A stretch of DNA of 64,000 nt from Scandinavium manionii (GTDB taxonomy: Bacteria; Pseudomonadota; Gammaproteobacteria; Enterobacterales; Enterobacteriaceae), in NCBI RefSeq assembly GCF_024764775.1, contig NZ_JALIGC010000037.1, positions 124,001 to 188,000 on the forward strand, written 5' to 3'. The notes beneath the pieces were generated by a model that worked only from the letters and a program-made list of their open reading frames with translations, searched no databases and was not told where the DNA came from. Position 1 is the first letter of the stretch; every line of letters begins with the position of its first letter. Below are positions 8,431-16,946 of this stretch, piece by piece. The position numbers and the translations under genes are program-made.

Positions 8431-9530
8431 GCCGGGTTTTCCAGAAGCAGTGTATCAATCGCGCTCAGTACCTGCTGAGAGGTGATGGCAGTGATGCAAT
8501 CTGAAACATGGCTATCCCCGCAGCCCGCTTTACCACAAGGCTGACAGGTAAAACCTGCGGTGATAACCCTGTACTGTACGCCCCACGGTGCCCATTTAAT
8601 CGCACCGGTTGGGCCGAAGATGGCGACCGTGGGCGTTCCCACAGCGCTCGCTAAATGCATCGGCATGGAATCGACGCCAAAATAGAGCCGGGCATGCTTC
8701 ATTAATGCACCCAGTTCTTTTAAATTCAGTTTTCCGCTTAAATCATGGTACGGCTGGGTGAGCCGTGCCCGCAGACCATCCATGTATTCGCTCTCTTCTT
8801 TGGACGGTGCCGCAGAAAGAATTATCGGCAGACCGCGCGCGGAAAGCATATCGATAGTGACGGCAAGCTTATCCAGCGACCAGGCTTTAAACATCCAGCG
8901 AGAGGTCGGGTGTACCAGCACATATGATTTTGAAACAACGCCGAAATCCGCCAACTTTTGCGCGATTGAGGCTTCCGCTTCGGCACCCGGCACGAACAGC
9001 GTGTTTTTGTCTTCAGCCGTTTGCGGATGAATGCCGATATGGCGCAGCGCATCCAGATTCACTTCAACCATATGGCGCGAATTGTCCTGAATGGCCGGGT
9101 AGAGCGTCGTAAAGGATTTAACCCAGCGACGACGTGCCAGGCCAGTGCGTTTATCCGGCTTGAAGCCAACAGACACGCGTGGTTTCAGGCGACGGGCCAG
9201 ACGCGCGCCGTGCCAATGCTCTGTCAGATTGATCAGTACGTCGTAATCGCGGGCTTTCAGGGTATTGAGCAATGCCCGATACAGCGTCAGCTGTTTGATA
9301 AAACCCTGCTTACGCCAGTTGCGCCCGATGGTATGCACCTGATTAATCGACGGATGGTTGGTCAACATGGCTTGCGTATCATCATAAACCAGCGCATCGA
9401 CCTCTACATCGGGCCAGTTTTTCTTCAACACGGTAAAGACCGGTGAGGTCAGCAGCACATCCCCGTGATGGCGCAGCTTAACGATCAGGACTCGCTTTGG
9501 CGGACGATTCGGTGAGAAAAAATCAGGCAT
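8427..9530 (-). CDS. waaQ: Lipopolysaccharide heptosyltransferase III
   Basis: This is a 367-residue GT9 ADP-heptose transferase that adds heptose III to heptose II. The N-terminus has VLIVKLRHHGDVLLTSPVF; the C-terminal donor domain shows LVHPTSRWMFKAW and the typical GVDSMPMHLASAVGTPTVAIFGPT block. Near the C-terminus is a Cys-rich CQPCGKAGCGDS stretch, which I recall as a feature of the WaaQ family. The length fits the family. Its start overlaps the end of waaC by eight bases, and its stop overlaps the wabG start, so translation of waaC, waaQ and wabG is probably coupled. Confidence 0.92.
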   Translation of the reverse strand: MPDFFSPNRPPKRVLIVKLRHHGDVLLTSPVFTVLKKNWPDVEVDALVYDDTQAMLTNHPSINQVHTIGRNWRKQGFIKQLTLYRALLNTLKARDYDVLINLTEHWHGARLARRLKPRVSVGFKPDKRTGLARRRWVKSFTTLYPAIQDNSRHMVEVNLDALRHIGIHPQTAEDKNTLFVPGAEAEASIAQKLADFGVVSKSYVLVHPTSRWMFKAWSLDKLAVTIDMLSARGLPIILSAAPSKEESEYMDGLRARLTQPYHDLSGKLNLKELGALMKHARLYFGVDSMPMHLASAVGTPTVAIFGPTGAIKWAPWGVQYRVITAGFTCQPCGKAGCGDSHVSDCITAITSQQVLSAIDTLLLENPA

Positions 9531-10509
9531 GATGACTCTCTGCGGCCAGTAAGGTGTTTAATCGCTCATAAACGGTCGCCGCACTCAGGTCGCTCAGTTG
9601 CGATGAGTCCTCAGGACGGCAAATGTGTTGGTTTTTTCCGTAGCCACCGATAAGACCCGGATCCGTAGGGCCATAAAGCGTGATATTCGGGCGATCCAGC
9701 GCAGCCGTTAAATGGCTGAGTCCGGTATCGACCGACACGACCGCACGCGCGCCTGCGAGAACGTGAGCAACCTTCTCAAGGCTCATTCGCGGCAGCACTT
9801 CCGCGTAATCATGGCCTTCGGCTAAACGTTCTGCTCTGGCTTCTTCATGCGGCGCGCCCCACAGCAGTTTGATGTTCAGACCGCTACCCGCCAGCTTTGC
9901 AATCAGCTCCCGCCAGTGCGATTCCGGCCAGTGTTTATCGTCGCGCGTGGTGGCGTGCAGAAATACGAGGTAAGGCGTCGCCGTGGCGCCGTCGGTGTTC
10001 ACAAAATGCTGCGCAATTGCATAATCACCCTGCTGATCGGGCTGTGCATAGCCGAGGCTTTTCGCGAACAGCTCACGGGTACGTTCGACCGCATGCTGTT
10101 GTTTTTCGATGCGATGGCGGCGGTTGTAGAACAGGCTCGCCAGCGGTTCGCGGGCGCTTTGCCAGTCCATGCCGTGCTTGATACCGTGCGCGAGGCGTGT
10201 GACCAGCGCCGCGCTTTTCACCAGCCCTTGGGCATCGATGACGGCATCATACTTTTCGGCCTGCACCTTTTGGCGAAACGCGAGGCGTTCGGCCTTTACG
10301 GGGGCTGAGAACCACGCTTTGCGCCAGCGGCGGATAGCCACCGGGATAACCTTGTCTACTGCGGCGTGCCAGCTGGGAATTTGCGCAAAGCCTTCTTCAA
10401 CTACCCAGTCAAAACGGATACCCGGAATCGCCTGAACGGCGTCGGTCAGCGCAGGCAATGTGTGGAGCACATCGCCCATTGAGGACGTTTTAACGATCAA
10501 TACGCGCAT
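9523..10509 (-). CDS. waaC: Lipopolysaccharide heptosyltransferase I
   Basis: WaaC (328 residues) is the GT9 enzyme that adds the first L,D-heptose to Kdo2-lipid A on the inner face of the membrane. It starts MRVLIVKTSSMGDVLHTLPALTDA, the family N-terminus with the conserved acceptor-site Asp (SMGD). The C-terminal half carries VFLHATTRDDKHWPE, with the phosphate-binding Lys, and SVDTGLSHLTAALDRPNITLYGPT. It follows waaF by three bases and overlaps waaQ, in the order expected for enterobacteria. Confidence 0.96.
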   Translation of the reverse strand: MRVLIVKTSSMGDVLHTLPALTDAVQAIPGIRFDWVVEEGFAQIPSWHAAVDKVIPVAIRRWRKAWFSAPVKAERLAFRQKVQAEKYDAVIDAQGLVKSAALVTRLAHGIKHGMDWQSAREPLASLFYNRRHRIEKQQHAVERTRELFAKSLGYAQPDQQGDYAIAQHFVNTDGATATPYLVFLHATTRDDKHWPESHWRELIAKLAGSGLNIKLLWGAPHEEARAERLAEGHDYAEVLPRMSLEKVAHVLAGARAVVSVDTGLSHLTAALDRPNITLYGPTDPGLIGGYGKNQHICRPEDSSQLSDLSAATVYERLNTLLAAESHHA

Positions 10510-10512
10510 CCG

Positions 10513-11559
10513 TTATGCGTCCTCGGCCAGCAGCAGCTGGTTTAATTCTTCCAGCACACGGGCAGGCGTAATGTCGATCAGGCTCTGATGATAGCCCTCT
10601 TCGGCGTCGCCTTTACGCACTTTGTGGTAGCCGGTAATCAGGCGGATAACCTTGGCTTTATGCGACAGCGGCGGTGTGAAATCCGGGCTACTTGGGCCAT
10701 ACAGCGCAACCAGTGGCCGGTTCAGCGCTGCGGCGACGTGCATCAGACCAGAATCATTGGTGACGACCGCTTTACAGGCAGCAAGCAGAACCACGGCCTG
10801 TTCAAGCTGCGTTTCACCCGCCAGGTTGCGGCACCAGGCCTGCTGTTCCTGGCTGAGCGTCGCCAGGATTTCGTTCCCGGCATCGTGGTCTTTGGCTGAG
10901 CCGAATAACACCACCTGATAACCTTCATCGATCAGCTGTTTCGCCAGTTCTGCATAGTGATAGTGCGGCCAGCGTTTTGCCGGACCAAATTCCGCTCCGG
11001 GGCAGAAGCCAATCATCTGGCGTTCAGCGGAAAGCGAAAATGCGGCAGCCATCTGTAACTTTTCACTTTCGCTGACCTGGAGCTGCGGCCAGAGCAGCGG
11101 CTGCGGTAAATCTTTCGCAGAACGCATGAAACCTTTGTTATACGCCAGCGCGACATAGCGCTCGACCATCAGCGGCCAGGCCGCTTTGTCGAGGACGCGG
11201 ACATCATTCAGTAAACCGTAGCGCATTTCGCCACGCCAGCCGGTACGTTGTGAAATTCCCGCAAAGTACGGGACCAGAGCCGACTTGAAAGAGTTCGGCA
11301 GGACGTAAGCGCGATCGTAGCGTTTTTCACGCAGACTGCGTCCGAGTCGACGGCGTTCGCTAATTTCCAGCGCACCATGACCGAGCGGCATCGGGATGGC
11401 TTCATTCACTTCCGGCATACGCGATAAAAGCGGACGGCACCACGCGGGTGCCATCACATCAATGATCGCCTGGGGATAGCGCGCCTTGAGCGTGCGATAG
11501 AGACTTTGCGACATCATCATGTCGCCCACCCATGACGGGCCAATCACCAATATCTTCAT
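10513..11559 (-). CDS. waaF: Lipopolysaccharide heptosyltransferase II
   Basis: WaaF (348 residues) adds the second heptose of the inner core from ADP-L-glycero-D-manno-heptose. Typical segments are MKILVIGPSWVGDMMMSQSLY, FCPGAEFGPAKRWP and NDSGLMHVAAALNRPLVALYGPSSP, all GT9 hallmarks. The ribosome binding site (AAGGA, nine bases before the ATG) lies inside an ERIC element that fills the gap to hldD. The waaC start follows three bases after the stop. Confidence 0.97.
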   Translation of the reverse strand: MKILVIGPSWVGDMMMSQSLYRTLKARYPQAIIDVMAPAWCRPLLSRMPEVNEAIPMPLGHGALEISERRRLGRSLREKRYDRAYVLPNSFKSALVPYFAGISQRTGWRGEMRYGLLNDVRVLDKAAWPLMVERYVALAYNKGFMRSAKDLPQPLLWPQLQVSESEKLQMAAAFSLSAERQMIGFCPGAEFGPAKRWPHYHYAELAKQLIDEGYQVVLFGSAKDHDAGNEILATLSQEQQAWCRNLAGETQLEQAVVLLAACKAVVTNDSGLMHVAAALNRPLVALYGPSSPDFTPPLSHKAKVIRLITGYHKVRKGDAEEGYHQSLIDITPARVLEELNQLLLAEDA

Positions 11560-11688
11560 TCACTTCATCCTTCAAGCTGTCTCTGCGTTGGCTGCCTTCA
11601 TTCACCCCAGTCACATAGTTATCCTATGCTCCTGGGGGTCATTCAGTTGCCGCCTTGATACCGCTTCAATGATTTTGTGAATTTGTAT
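11560..11688. repeat. ERIC element at the hldD-waaF junction
   Basis: This is a ~129-base copy of the enterobacterial repetitive intergenic consensus. The core CACCCCAGTCACATAGTTAT followed by CTCCTGGGGG, the flanks TTCAAGCTG and TTGCCGCCTTGAT, and the overall palindrome match the other two copies in this window (58061-58188 and 59853-59979). It starts directly at the waaF start codon and runs into the last codons of hldD. The ends are estimated, because both termini have diverged. In the minus-strand mRNA it would form a long hairpin between the two genes. Confidence 0.88.
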
Positions 11689-12619
11689 CGCTGTCGCGGT
11701 TGAGCCAGTGCATGTATTCCGTCACGCCTTCGGCAACGGTTTTGAACGGCTTATCGTAGCCCGCAGCACGCAGGTTAGTCAGGTCAGCCTGAGTAAACGC
11801 CTGATAGCGGCCTTTGAGTTTTTCCGGGAACGGAATGTACTCAATGCTGCCTTTCTGGTGATACGCAAGCGTTGCATCTGCCACGGCTTGGAAGGATTCC
11901 GCGCGGCCAGTGCCGAGGTTGAAAATACCGGACACGCCGTTTTCCCAGAACCACAGGTTCACTGCGGCAACATCGCCGACGTAAACGAAGTCGCGCTTAA
12001 AGCTGTCGCTGCCTTCGAACAGTTTCGGGCTTTCGCCATTGTTCAACTGGGTGTTGAGGTGGAAGGCTACGCTCGCCATGCTGCCTTTATGGCCTTCGCG
12101 CGGTCCGTAGACGTTGAAGTAACGGAAACCGACAACCGGAGAATCTACTTCTGGCAGGATTTGACGCACGTATTCGTCGAACAGGAATTTGGAGTAGCCG
12201 TAAACGTTCAGCGGCTTTTCATACTCGCGGGACTCGATAAAGTCAGACGTGCGGCCGCCGTAGGTTGCTGCAGAAGAGGCGTACAGGAACGGGATTTCGC
12301 GCTCCAGGCAGTAGTGCAGCAGTTCTTTGGAATACTGATAGTTGTTATCCATCATGTACTTGCCGTCCCACTCGGTGGTGGAAGAGCAGGCACCTTCGTG
12401 GAAGACGGCTTCGATTTCGCCCATCTCTTCACCAGACATAATCTGGATCAGAAAATCTTCTTTATCCATATAGTCGGCGATGTTCAGGTCGACCAGGTTA
12501 ACGAATTTGGTGCCGTCTTTCAGGTTGTCCACCACCAGAATGTCAGTGATGCCTTTATCATTCAGGGCTTTAATAATGTTGCTGCCGATAAAGCCTGCGC
12601 CGCCGGTAACGATGATCAT
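11666..12619 (-). CDS. hldD: ADP-L-glycero-D-manno-heptose 6-epimerase
   Basis: HldD (RfaD) converts ADP-D-glycero- to ADP-L-glycero-D-manno-heptose, the donor for WaaC, WaaF and WaaQ. The start MIIVTGGAGFIGSNI has the NADP-binding glycine motif of extended SDR enzymes; YGYSKFLFDEYV provides the catalytic Tyr and Lys. I place the start at 12619, with AAGG nine bases upstream; the open frame reaches 12808 but the extra N-terminus is not homologous. The product is 317 residues against 310 in E. coli. The extra tail after NRDS, including the stop codon, is read from the ERIC element. Confidence 0.96.
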   Translation of the reverse strand: MIIVTGGAGFIGSNIIKALNDKGITDILVVDNLKDGTKFVNLVDLNIADYMDKEDFLIQIMSGEEMGEIEAVFHEGACSSTTEWDGKYMMDNNYQYSKELLHYCLEREIPFLYASSAATYGGRTSDFIESREYEKPLNVYGYSKFLFDEYVRQILPEVDSPVVGFRYFNVYGPREGHKGSMASVAFHLNTQLNNGESPKLFEGSDSFKRDFVYVGDVAAVNLWFWENGVSGIFNLGTGRAESFQAVADATLAYHQKGSIEYIPFPEKLKGRYQAFTQADLTNLRAAGYDKPFKTVAEGVTEYMHWLNRDSDTNSQNH

Positions 12620-12833
12620 AACGATAACCTTTGAATGTGGGTGACCGGGACTATCCCGGACGCTAATGGTTCTTATCATACCATCACTACGCAGAGTCTT
12701 CACATTCACCGACAACCCGCAAGGATACACGTGATTTATGCTACAAAAATGCTTAACCGACGCAGCGTCATCTCGTATAGACCTATAGCATTGGGTAATA
12801 TGTTCCAAATTTTGCCGAATCTGGAGAGTTGCA

Positions 12834-14030
12834 ATGCGTGGTGATTTTTACAAACAGTTAACCAGCGACCTGGAAACCGCCCGTGCGGAAGGGTTGTTTA
12901 AAGAAGAACGCATCATTACCTCTGCCCAACAGGCGGACATTACCGTCGGTGATGGCAGCCATGTCATCAACTTCTGCGCTAACAACTATCTCGGCCTGGC
13001 AAACCATCCAGAGCTGATTGCTGCGGCAAAATCCGGGATGGACAGCCACGGATTTGGCATGGCCTCCGTGCGTTTCATCTGCGGAACGCAGGACAGCCAC
13101 AAGGTTCTGGAAAAGAAACTGGCCGATTTCCTCGGTATGGAAGATGCGATTCTTTACTCCTCCTGCTTTGACGCCAACGGTGGTCTGTTTGAAACCCTGC
13201 TCGGCCCGGAAGACGCCATCATTTCTGATGCGCTGAACCACGCTTCCATTATTGATGGCGTGCGTCTGTGTAAAGCGAAGCGTTTCCGTTATGCCAATAA
13301 CGATATGCAGGAACTGGAAACGCGCCTGAAAGAAGCTCGCGAAGCCGGCGCTCGCCATGTACTGATCGCCACAGACGGCGTGTTCTCGATGGATGGCGTG
13401 ATCGCCAACCTGAAAGGCGTTTGCGACCTGGCAGACAAATACGATGCGCTGGTGATGGTCGATGACTCCCATGCGGTCGGCTTTGTTGGCGAAAACGGTC
13501 GTGGCTCCCACGAATACTGCGATGTTCTGGATCGCGTAGACATCATCACCGGTACGCTGGGCAAAGCGCTCGGCGGTGCATCCGGCGGTTACACCGCGGC
13601 GCGTAAAGAGGTGGTCGAGTGGCTGCGTCAGCGGTCCCGCCCATACCTGTTCTCCAACTCACTGGCTCCGGCCATTGTTTCCGCGTCGATCAAAGTGCTG
13701 GAAATGGTGGAGTCAGGTGCTGAGCTGCGTGACCGCCTGTGGTCCAACGCGCGCTTGTTCCGCGAAAAAATGACCGCAGCAGGCTTTACCCTGGCCGGGG
13801 CCGATCACGCCATTATCCCGGTGATGCTGGGTGAAGCGACCGTGGCGCAAGACTTTGCCCGCGAGCTGCAAAAAGAAGGGATTTACGTCACCGGTTTCTT
13901 CTACCCGGTGGTGCCAAAAGGTCAGGCGCGTATCCGCACGCAGATGTCTGCGGCGCATACCCCTGAGCAAATTGAACGTGCGGTGGACGCGTTTACCCGC
14001 ATCGGTAAGCAACTGGGCGTGATTGCCTGA
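12834..14030 (+). CDS. kbl: 2-amino-3-ketobutyrate coenzyme A ligase (glycine C-acetyltransferase)
   Basis: Kbl (398 residues) is a PLP enzyme of the alpha-oxoamine synthase family. It cleaves 2-amino-3-ketobutyrate with CoA to glycine and acetyl-CoA, the second step of threonine degradation. The PLP-binding Lys is K244 in GTLGKALGGASGG; other blocks are NNYLGLANHPEL and VDDSHAVGF. GGAGAG eight bases before the ATG is a good ribosome binding site. It is followed after nine bases by tdh, which supplies its substrate, so the two form an operon divergent from hldD across 214 bases (12620-12833). The htrL gene found here in E. coli is absent. Confidence 0.97.
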   Translation: MRGDFYKQLTSDLETARAEGLFKEERIITSAQQADITVGDGSHVINFCANNYLGLANHPELIAAAKSGMDSHGFGMASVRFICGTQDSHKVLEKKLADFLGMEDAILYSSCFDANGGLFETLLGPEDAIISDALNHASIIDGVRLCKAKRFRYANNDMQELETRLKEAREAGARHVLIATDGVFSMDGVIANLKGVCDLADKYDALVMVDDSHAVGFVGENGRGSHEYCDVLDRVDIITGTLGKALGGASGGYTAARKEVVEWLRQRSRPYLFSNSLAPAIVSASIKVLEMVESGAELRDRLWSNARLFREKMTAAGFTLAGADHAIIPVMLGEATVAQDFARELQKEGIYVTGFFYPVVPKGQARIRTQMSAAHTPEQIERAVDAFTRIGKQLGVIA

Positions 14031-14039
14031 GGATGTGAG

Positions 14040-15065
14040 ATGAAAGCATTATCGAAACTGAAGGCCGAAGAAGGTATCTGGATGAACGACGTTCCGGAGC
14101 CGGAAGTCGGTCATAACGACCTGCTGATTAAGATTCGCAAAACCGCTATTTGTGGCACCGACGTGCACATCTATAACTGGGATGAATGGTCACAGAAAAC
14201 CATCCCGGTTCCGATGGTCGTGGGTCACGAGTATGTCGGTGAAGTGGTCGGTATCGGCCAGGAAGTGAAAGGTTTTAAAATCGGCGATCGTGTTTCCGGT
14301 GAAGGTCACATCACCTGCGGCCACTGCCGTAACTGTCGCGCGGGCCGCACGCATCTTTGCCGCAACACCACGGGTGTCGGGGTAAACCGTCCGGGCTGTT
14401 TCGCAGAATATCTGGTTCTGTCGGCGTTCAACGCCTTTAAAATCCCGGATAACATTTCTGACGATCTGGCGTCCATCTTTGACCCGTTCGGTAATGCAGT
14501 ACATACGGCGCTGTCGTTTGATCTGGTCGGTGAAGACGTGCTGGTGTCCGGCGCAGGCCCCATCGGTATTATGGCCGCAGCCGTCGCGAAACACGTTGGT
14601 GCGCGTAACGTCGTGATTACTGACGTGAATGAATACCGTCTGGATCTGGCGCGTAAAATGGGCGTGACTCGCGCGGTTAACGTGTCCAAAGAAAGCCTGA
14701 CTGATGTCATGGCCGAACTGGGCATGACCGAAGGGTTTGACGTGGGCCTGGAAATGTCAGGCGCACCGCCAGCGTTCCGCACCATGCTTGATACCATGAA
14801 CCACGGCGGGCGTATTGCGATGTTGGGAATACCGCCATCAGATATGTCTATCGACTGGACCAAAGTCATCTTCAAGGGCTTGTTCATCAAAGGTATCTAT
14901 GGTCGTGAGATGTTCGAGACCTGGTATAAGATGGCGGCGCTTATTCAGTCAGGGCTGGATCTCTCCCCAATCATTACCCACCGTTTCGGCGTTGATGACT
15001 TCCAGAAAGGCTTTGACGCGATGCGTTCCGGCCAGTCCGGGAAAGTGATTTTGAGCTGGGATTAA
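14040..15065 (+). CDS. tdh: L-threonine 3-dehydrogenase
   Basis: Tdh (341 residues) oxidises L-threonine to 2-amino-3-ketobutyrate with NAD+. It is a zinc-dependent medium-chain dehydrogenase: the catalytic zinc site begins at AICGTDVHIY (Cys38), the structural zinc ligands are in CGHCRNCRAGRTHLC, and the Rossmann motif is VSGAGPIGIMAA. The length equals the E. coli protein. It is the second gene of the kbl-tdh operon and is followed by an intrinsic terminator. In E. coli this operon responds to leucine through Lrp; I did not identify an Lrp site. Confidence 0.97.
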   Translation: MKALSKLKAEEGIWMNDVPEPEVGHNDLLIKIRKTAICGTDVHIYNWDEWSQKTIPVPMVVGHEYVGEVVGIGQEVKGFKIGDRVSGEGHITCGHCRNCRAGRTHLCRNTTGVGVNRPGCFAEYLVLSAFNAFKIPDNISDDLASIFDPFGNAVHTALSFDLVGEDVLVSGAGPIGIMAAAVAKHVGARNVVITDVNEYRLDLARKMGVTRAVNVSKESLTDVMAELGMTEGFDVGLEMSGAPPAFRTMLDTMNHGGRIAMLGIPPSDMSIDWTKVIFKGLFIKGIYGREMFETWYKMAALIQSGLDLSPIITHRFGVDDFQKGFDAMRSGQSGKVILSWD

Positions 15066-15069
15066 CCCT

Positions 15070-15094
15070 AAAAAGTGCCTTCGGGCGCTTTTTT
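15070..15094 (+). terminator. Terminator after kbl-tdh
   Basis: AAAAAGTGCC, a UUCG tetraloop and GGCGCTTTTTT form a compact stem with a U-run five bases after the tdh stop. The next gene must therefore use its own promoter. Confidence 0.9.
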
Positions 15095-15208
15095 CTGCAA
15101 CCTAATTCACGTAGTTTGTCCAAAAAAAGATTTTCGCCAACTTTTCTTCGCTTTTTATTCCCCACGTTTATAAAGTCTGTTGAGGTTTCATTTAACTTTA
15201 TAACGCCT

Positions 15209-16006
15209 ATGTTCAAACTCACCGTTTGTTTGTTGACCTTCAATTCTGCGCGCCTGCTGAATGAAGTCCTGCCTCCGCTGGTTACCGTTGCGGATGAGTT
15301 TATTGTGGTGGATTCTGGCAGCACGGATAAGACGTTAGATATTTGTCATGATTATGGTCTGACAATACATCACCATCCCTATTCCATGCATGGCGCACAA
15401 ATGCGCCATGCAACTGAGTTATCCAGCAATGACTGGGTGCTTTGTATGGACAGCGATGAAATTCTGGATGCTGAAACGGTTGAATTTATTTTGGCGCTAA
15501 AAGCGGGCAACGAACCGGAAGCAGATCACGCCTGGCGTATTTCTCGTTACTGGCATGTGTTGGGGGAAGAAGTACGCACAATTTATCCCGTCTCTTCGCC
15601 TGATTATCCGGTGCGATTGTTTAACCGTACCCAGGCCCGGTTCAACGATCGTCCGGTCGATGACAAGGTTGAAGGTAATCTTCAGACGGCCAAAATCCCA
15701 GGCCACGTGCGGCACGATACCTTTTACTCACTTCATGAAGTTTTCAATAAACTCAATGGTTACACCACTCGACTGGTGAAATATCAGAATATCAGGCCAT
15801 CGCTTGGTCGGGGTGTCATCAGTGCGATTGGCGCTTTTTTTAAATGGTATCTGTTTAGCGGTGCGTGGCGAAAAGGGAAAGTCGGTGCGGTCACGGGGCT
15901 ATATGCGACGCTTTATAGTTTTCTGAAGTATTTCAAAGCCTGGTGTGCTCACAATACAAAGCAGGGAGCCGTGATGGAAAAACACACGGACTCCCGTCAG
16001 GTCTGA
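15209..16006 (+). CDS. GT2 glycosyltransferase, WaaE/KdtX-like, probable LPS core enzyme
   Basis: This 265-residue GT-A protein has the short WaaE-type layout: LTVCLLTFNSARLLNEVL, VVDSGSTDKTLDIC, CMDSDEILD with the DxD-type metal motif, and a DYPVRLFNRTQARFND block near residue 150. WaaE-type enzymes add beta-glucose to heptose I. Here the gene sits beside tdh, the place of waaH in E. coli. The frame is open to a TTG at 15116, but the homology begins at ATG 15209. No clear Shine-Dalgarno sequence precedes either start, and the upstream 100 bases are AT-rich. Codon use looks more AT-rich than kbl-tdh, which suggests separate acquisition. The substrate is unproven. Confidence 0.75.
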   Translation: MFKLTVCLLTFNSARLLNEVLPPLVTVADEFIVVDSGSTDKTLDICHDYGLTIHHHPYSMHGAQMRHATELSSNDWVLCMDSDEILDAETVEFILALKAGNEPEADHAWRISRYWHVLGEEVRTIYPVSSPDYPVRLFNRTQARFNDRPVDDKVEGNLQTAKIPGHVRHDTFYSLHEVFNKLNGYTTRLVKYQNIRPSLGRGVISAIGAFFKWYLFSGAWRKGKVGAVTGLYATLYSFLKYFKAWCAHNTKQGAVMEKHTDSRQV

Positions 16007-16007
16007 A

Positions 16008-16943
16008 TCAGGGCTGATCCCACCCCTGCCACTGCAGCTGCATATACTGCACTAACGTACTATGCGTAATGCTGTCGCCGAGCACGGTGAAGAAGCGGCT
16101 GGCATAAACAGGCTGCTGCGGCTGTTTTGGCTTACACAGCTTCACACCACGGAACGGGTTACGCGATGAGGTGGATTGCTGAGCCGGGGCGCCATTCTGC
16201 GGCGTCGACGTGTCTACCTGCTGTTCGTTGAGCAGGCTGCTCGGTCGCACCAGGGTGATATCCGGCGGCAAGTTGTACACCATCTGCTGAAGCACGCGAA
16301 CCGTCGTTGGATGCGGGTGGCCAATCGCAATCGCCGAACCATTACGGCGCGCAAGCTGAATCGCACGATTAAACTGCACCCGAATATCCGCCTCGTTTTG
16401 TTTGTCATCCAGGAACACTCTACGCTTGATGACCTTCACGCCCGTCCCGGCGGCGGCGCGCATCGACTGGCTGTTGCCAATCGTCATGCTGTCGAGGAAA
16501 TAGAAATTGTAGTGGCTCAGCGTCTGCATCACTTTCTGCATGCCGAACAGGCTCGAGGTCATGGCGCTGCCCATGTGGTTATTCAGCCCCACGGCGTAGG
16601 GCACTTTGCCGACCGCATCACGAATAATACGATCAATCTCTGCGCTGCTCATGTCCGGACGAAGGGTGTCTTTCTCCAGCGGCTGCTTGCTGAGTGGCGC
16701 CATCGGCAGGTGGATCAGGACTTCATGACCGCCGTTATGGGCTTTAGTCGCCATTTCGCGGGCGTGGGGAGCATTGGGTAACACGGCTACGGAGATAGTA
16801 TTGGGCAGGGCCAGTACCTGATTTTCTTGCTGGGGGCGATAGCCAAAATCATCAATGACTATCGAGAGTTTTCCGGCGTGGGCCGGGGAAATCATCGCCA
16901 GTACGGCGGCGACGGACAACGCTAACGAGCGAAATTGAAGCAA
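16008..16943 (-). CDS. yibQ: Divergent polysaccharide deacetylase family protein YibQ
   Basis: This 311-residue protein has a signal peptide (hydrophobic residues ~5-22, cleavage after PAHA) and a DUF610/divergent polysaccharide deacetylase domain: LSIVIDDFGYRPQ at the start, VLIHLPMAPL, NNHMGSAMTSS and IGHPHPTTV. These keep the acidic and His residues expected for a carbohydrate deacetylase fold in the periplasm. The substrate is unknown. It follows envC by three bases, so the two are co-transcribed with gpmI, as in E. coli. The C-terminal ~70 residues are low in recognisable motifs. It converges with the GT2 gene with a one-base gap. Confidence 0.9.
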   Translation of the reverse strand: MLQFRSLALSVAAVLAMISPAHAGKLSIVIDDFGYRPQQENQVLALPNTISVAVLPNAPHAREMATKAHNGGHEVLIHLPMAPLSKQPLEKDTLRPDMSSAEIDRIIRDAVGKVPYAVGLNNHMGSAMTSSLFGMQKVMQTLSHYNFYFLDSMTIGNSQSMRAAAGTGVKVIKRRVFLDDKQNEADIRVQFNRAIQLARRNGSAIAIGHPHPTTVRVLQQMVYNLPPDITLVRPSSLLNEQQVDTSTPQNGAPAQQSTSSRNPFRGVKLCKPKQPQQPVYASRFFTVLGDSITHSTLVQYMQLQWQGWDQP

Positions 16944-16946
16944 AAC

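Noticed and set aside
11708..12634. 308-codon open frame on the plus strand
   Set aside because: It is antisense to hldD, with no recognisable domain or ribosome binding site.
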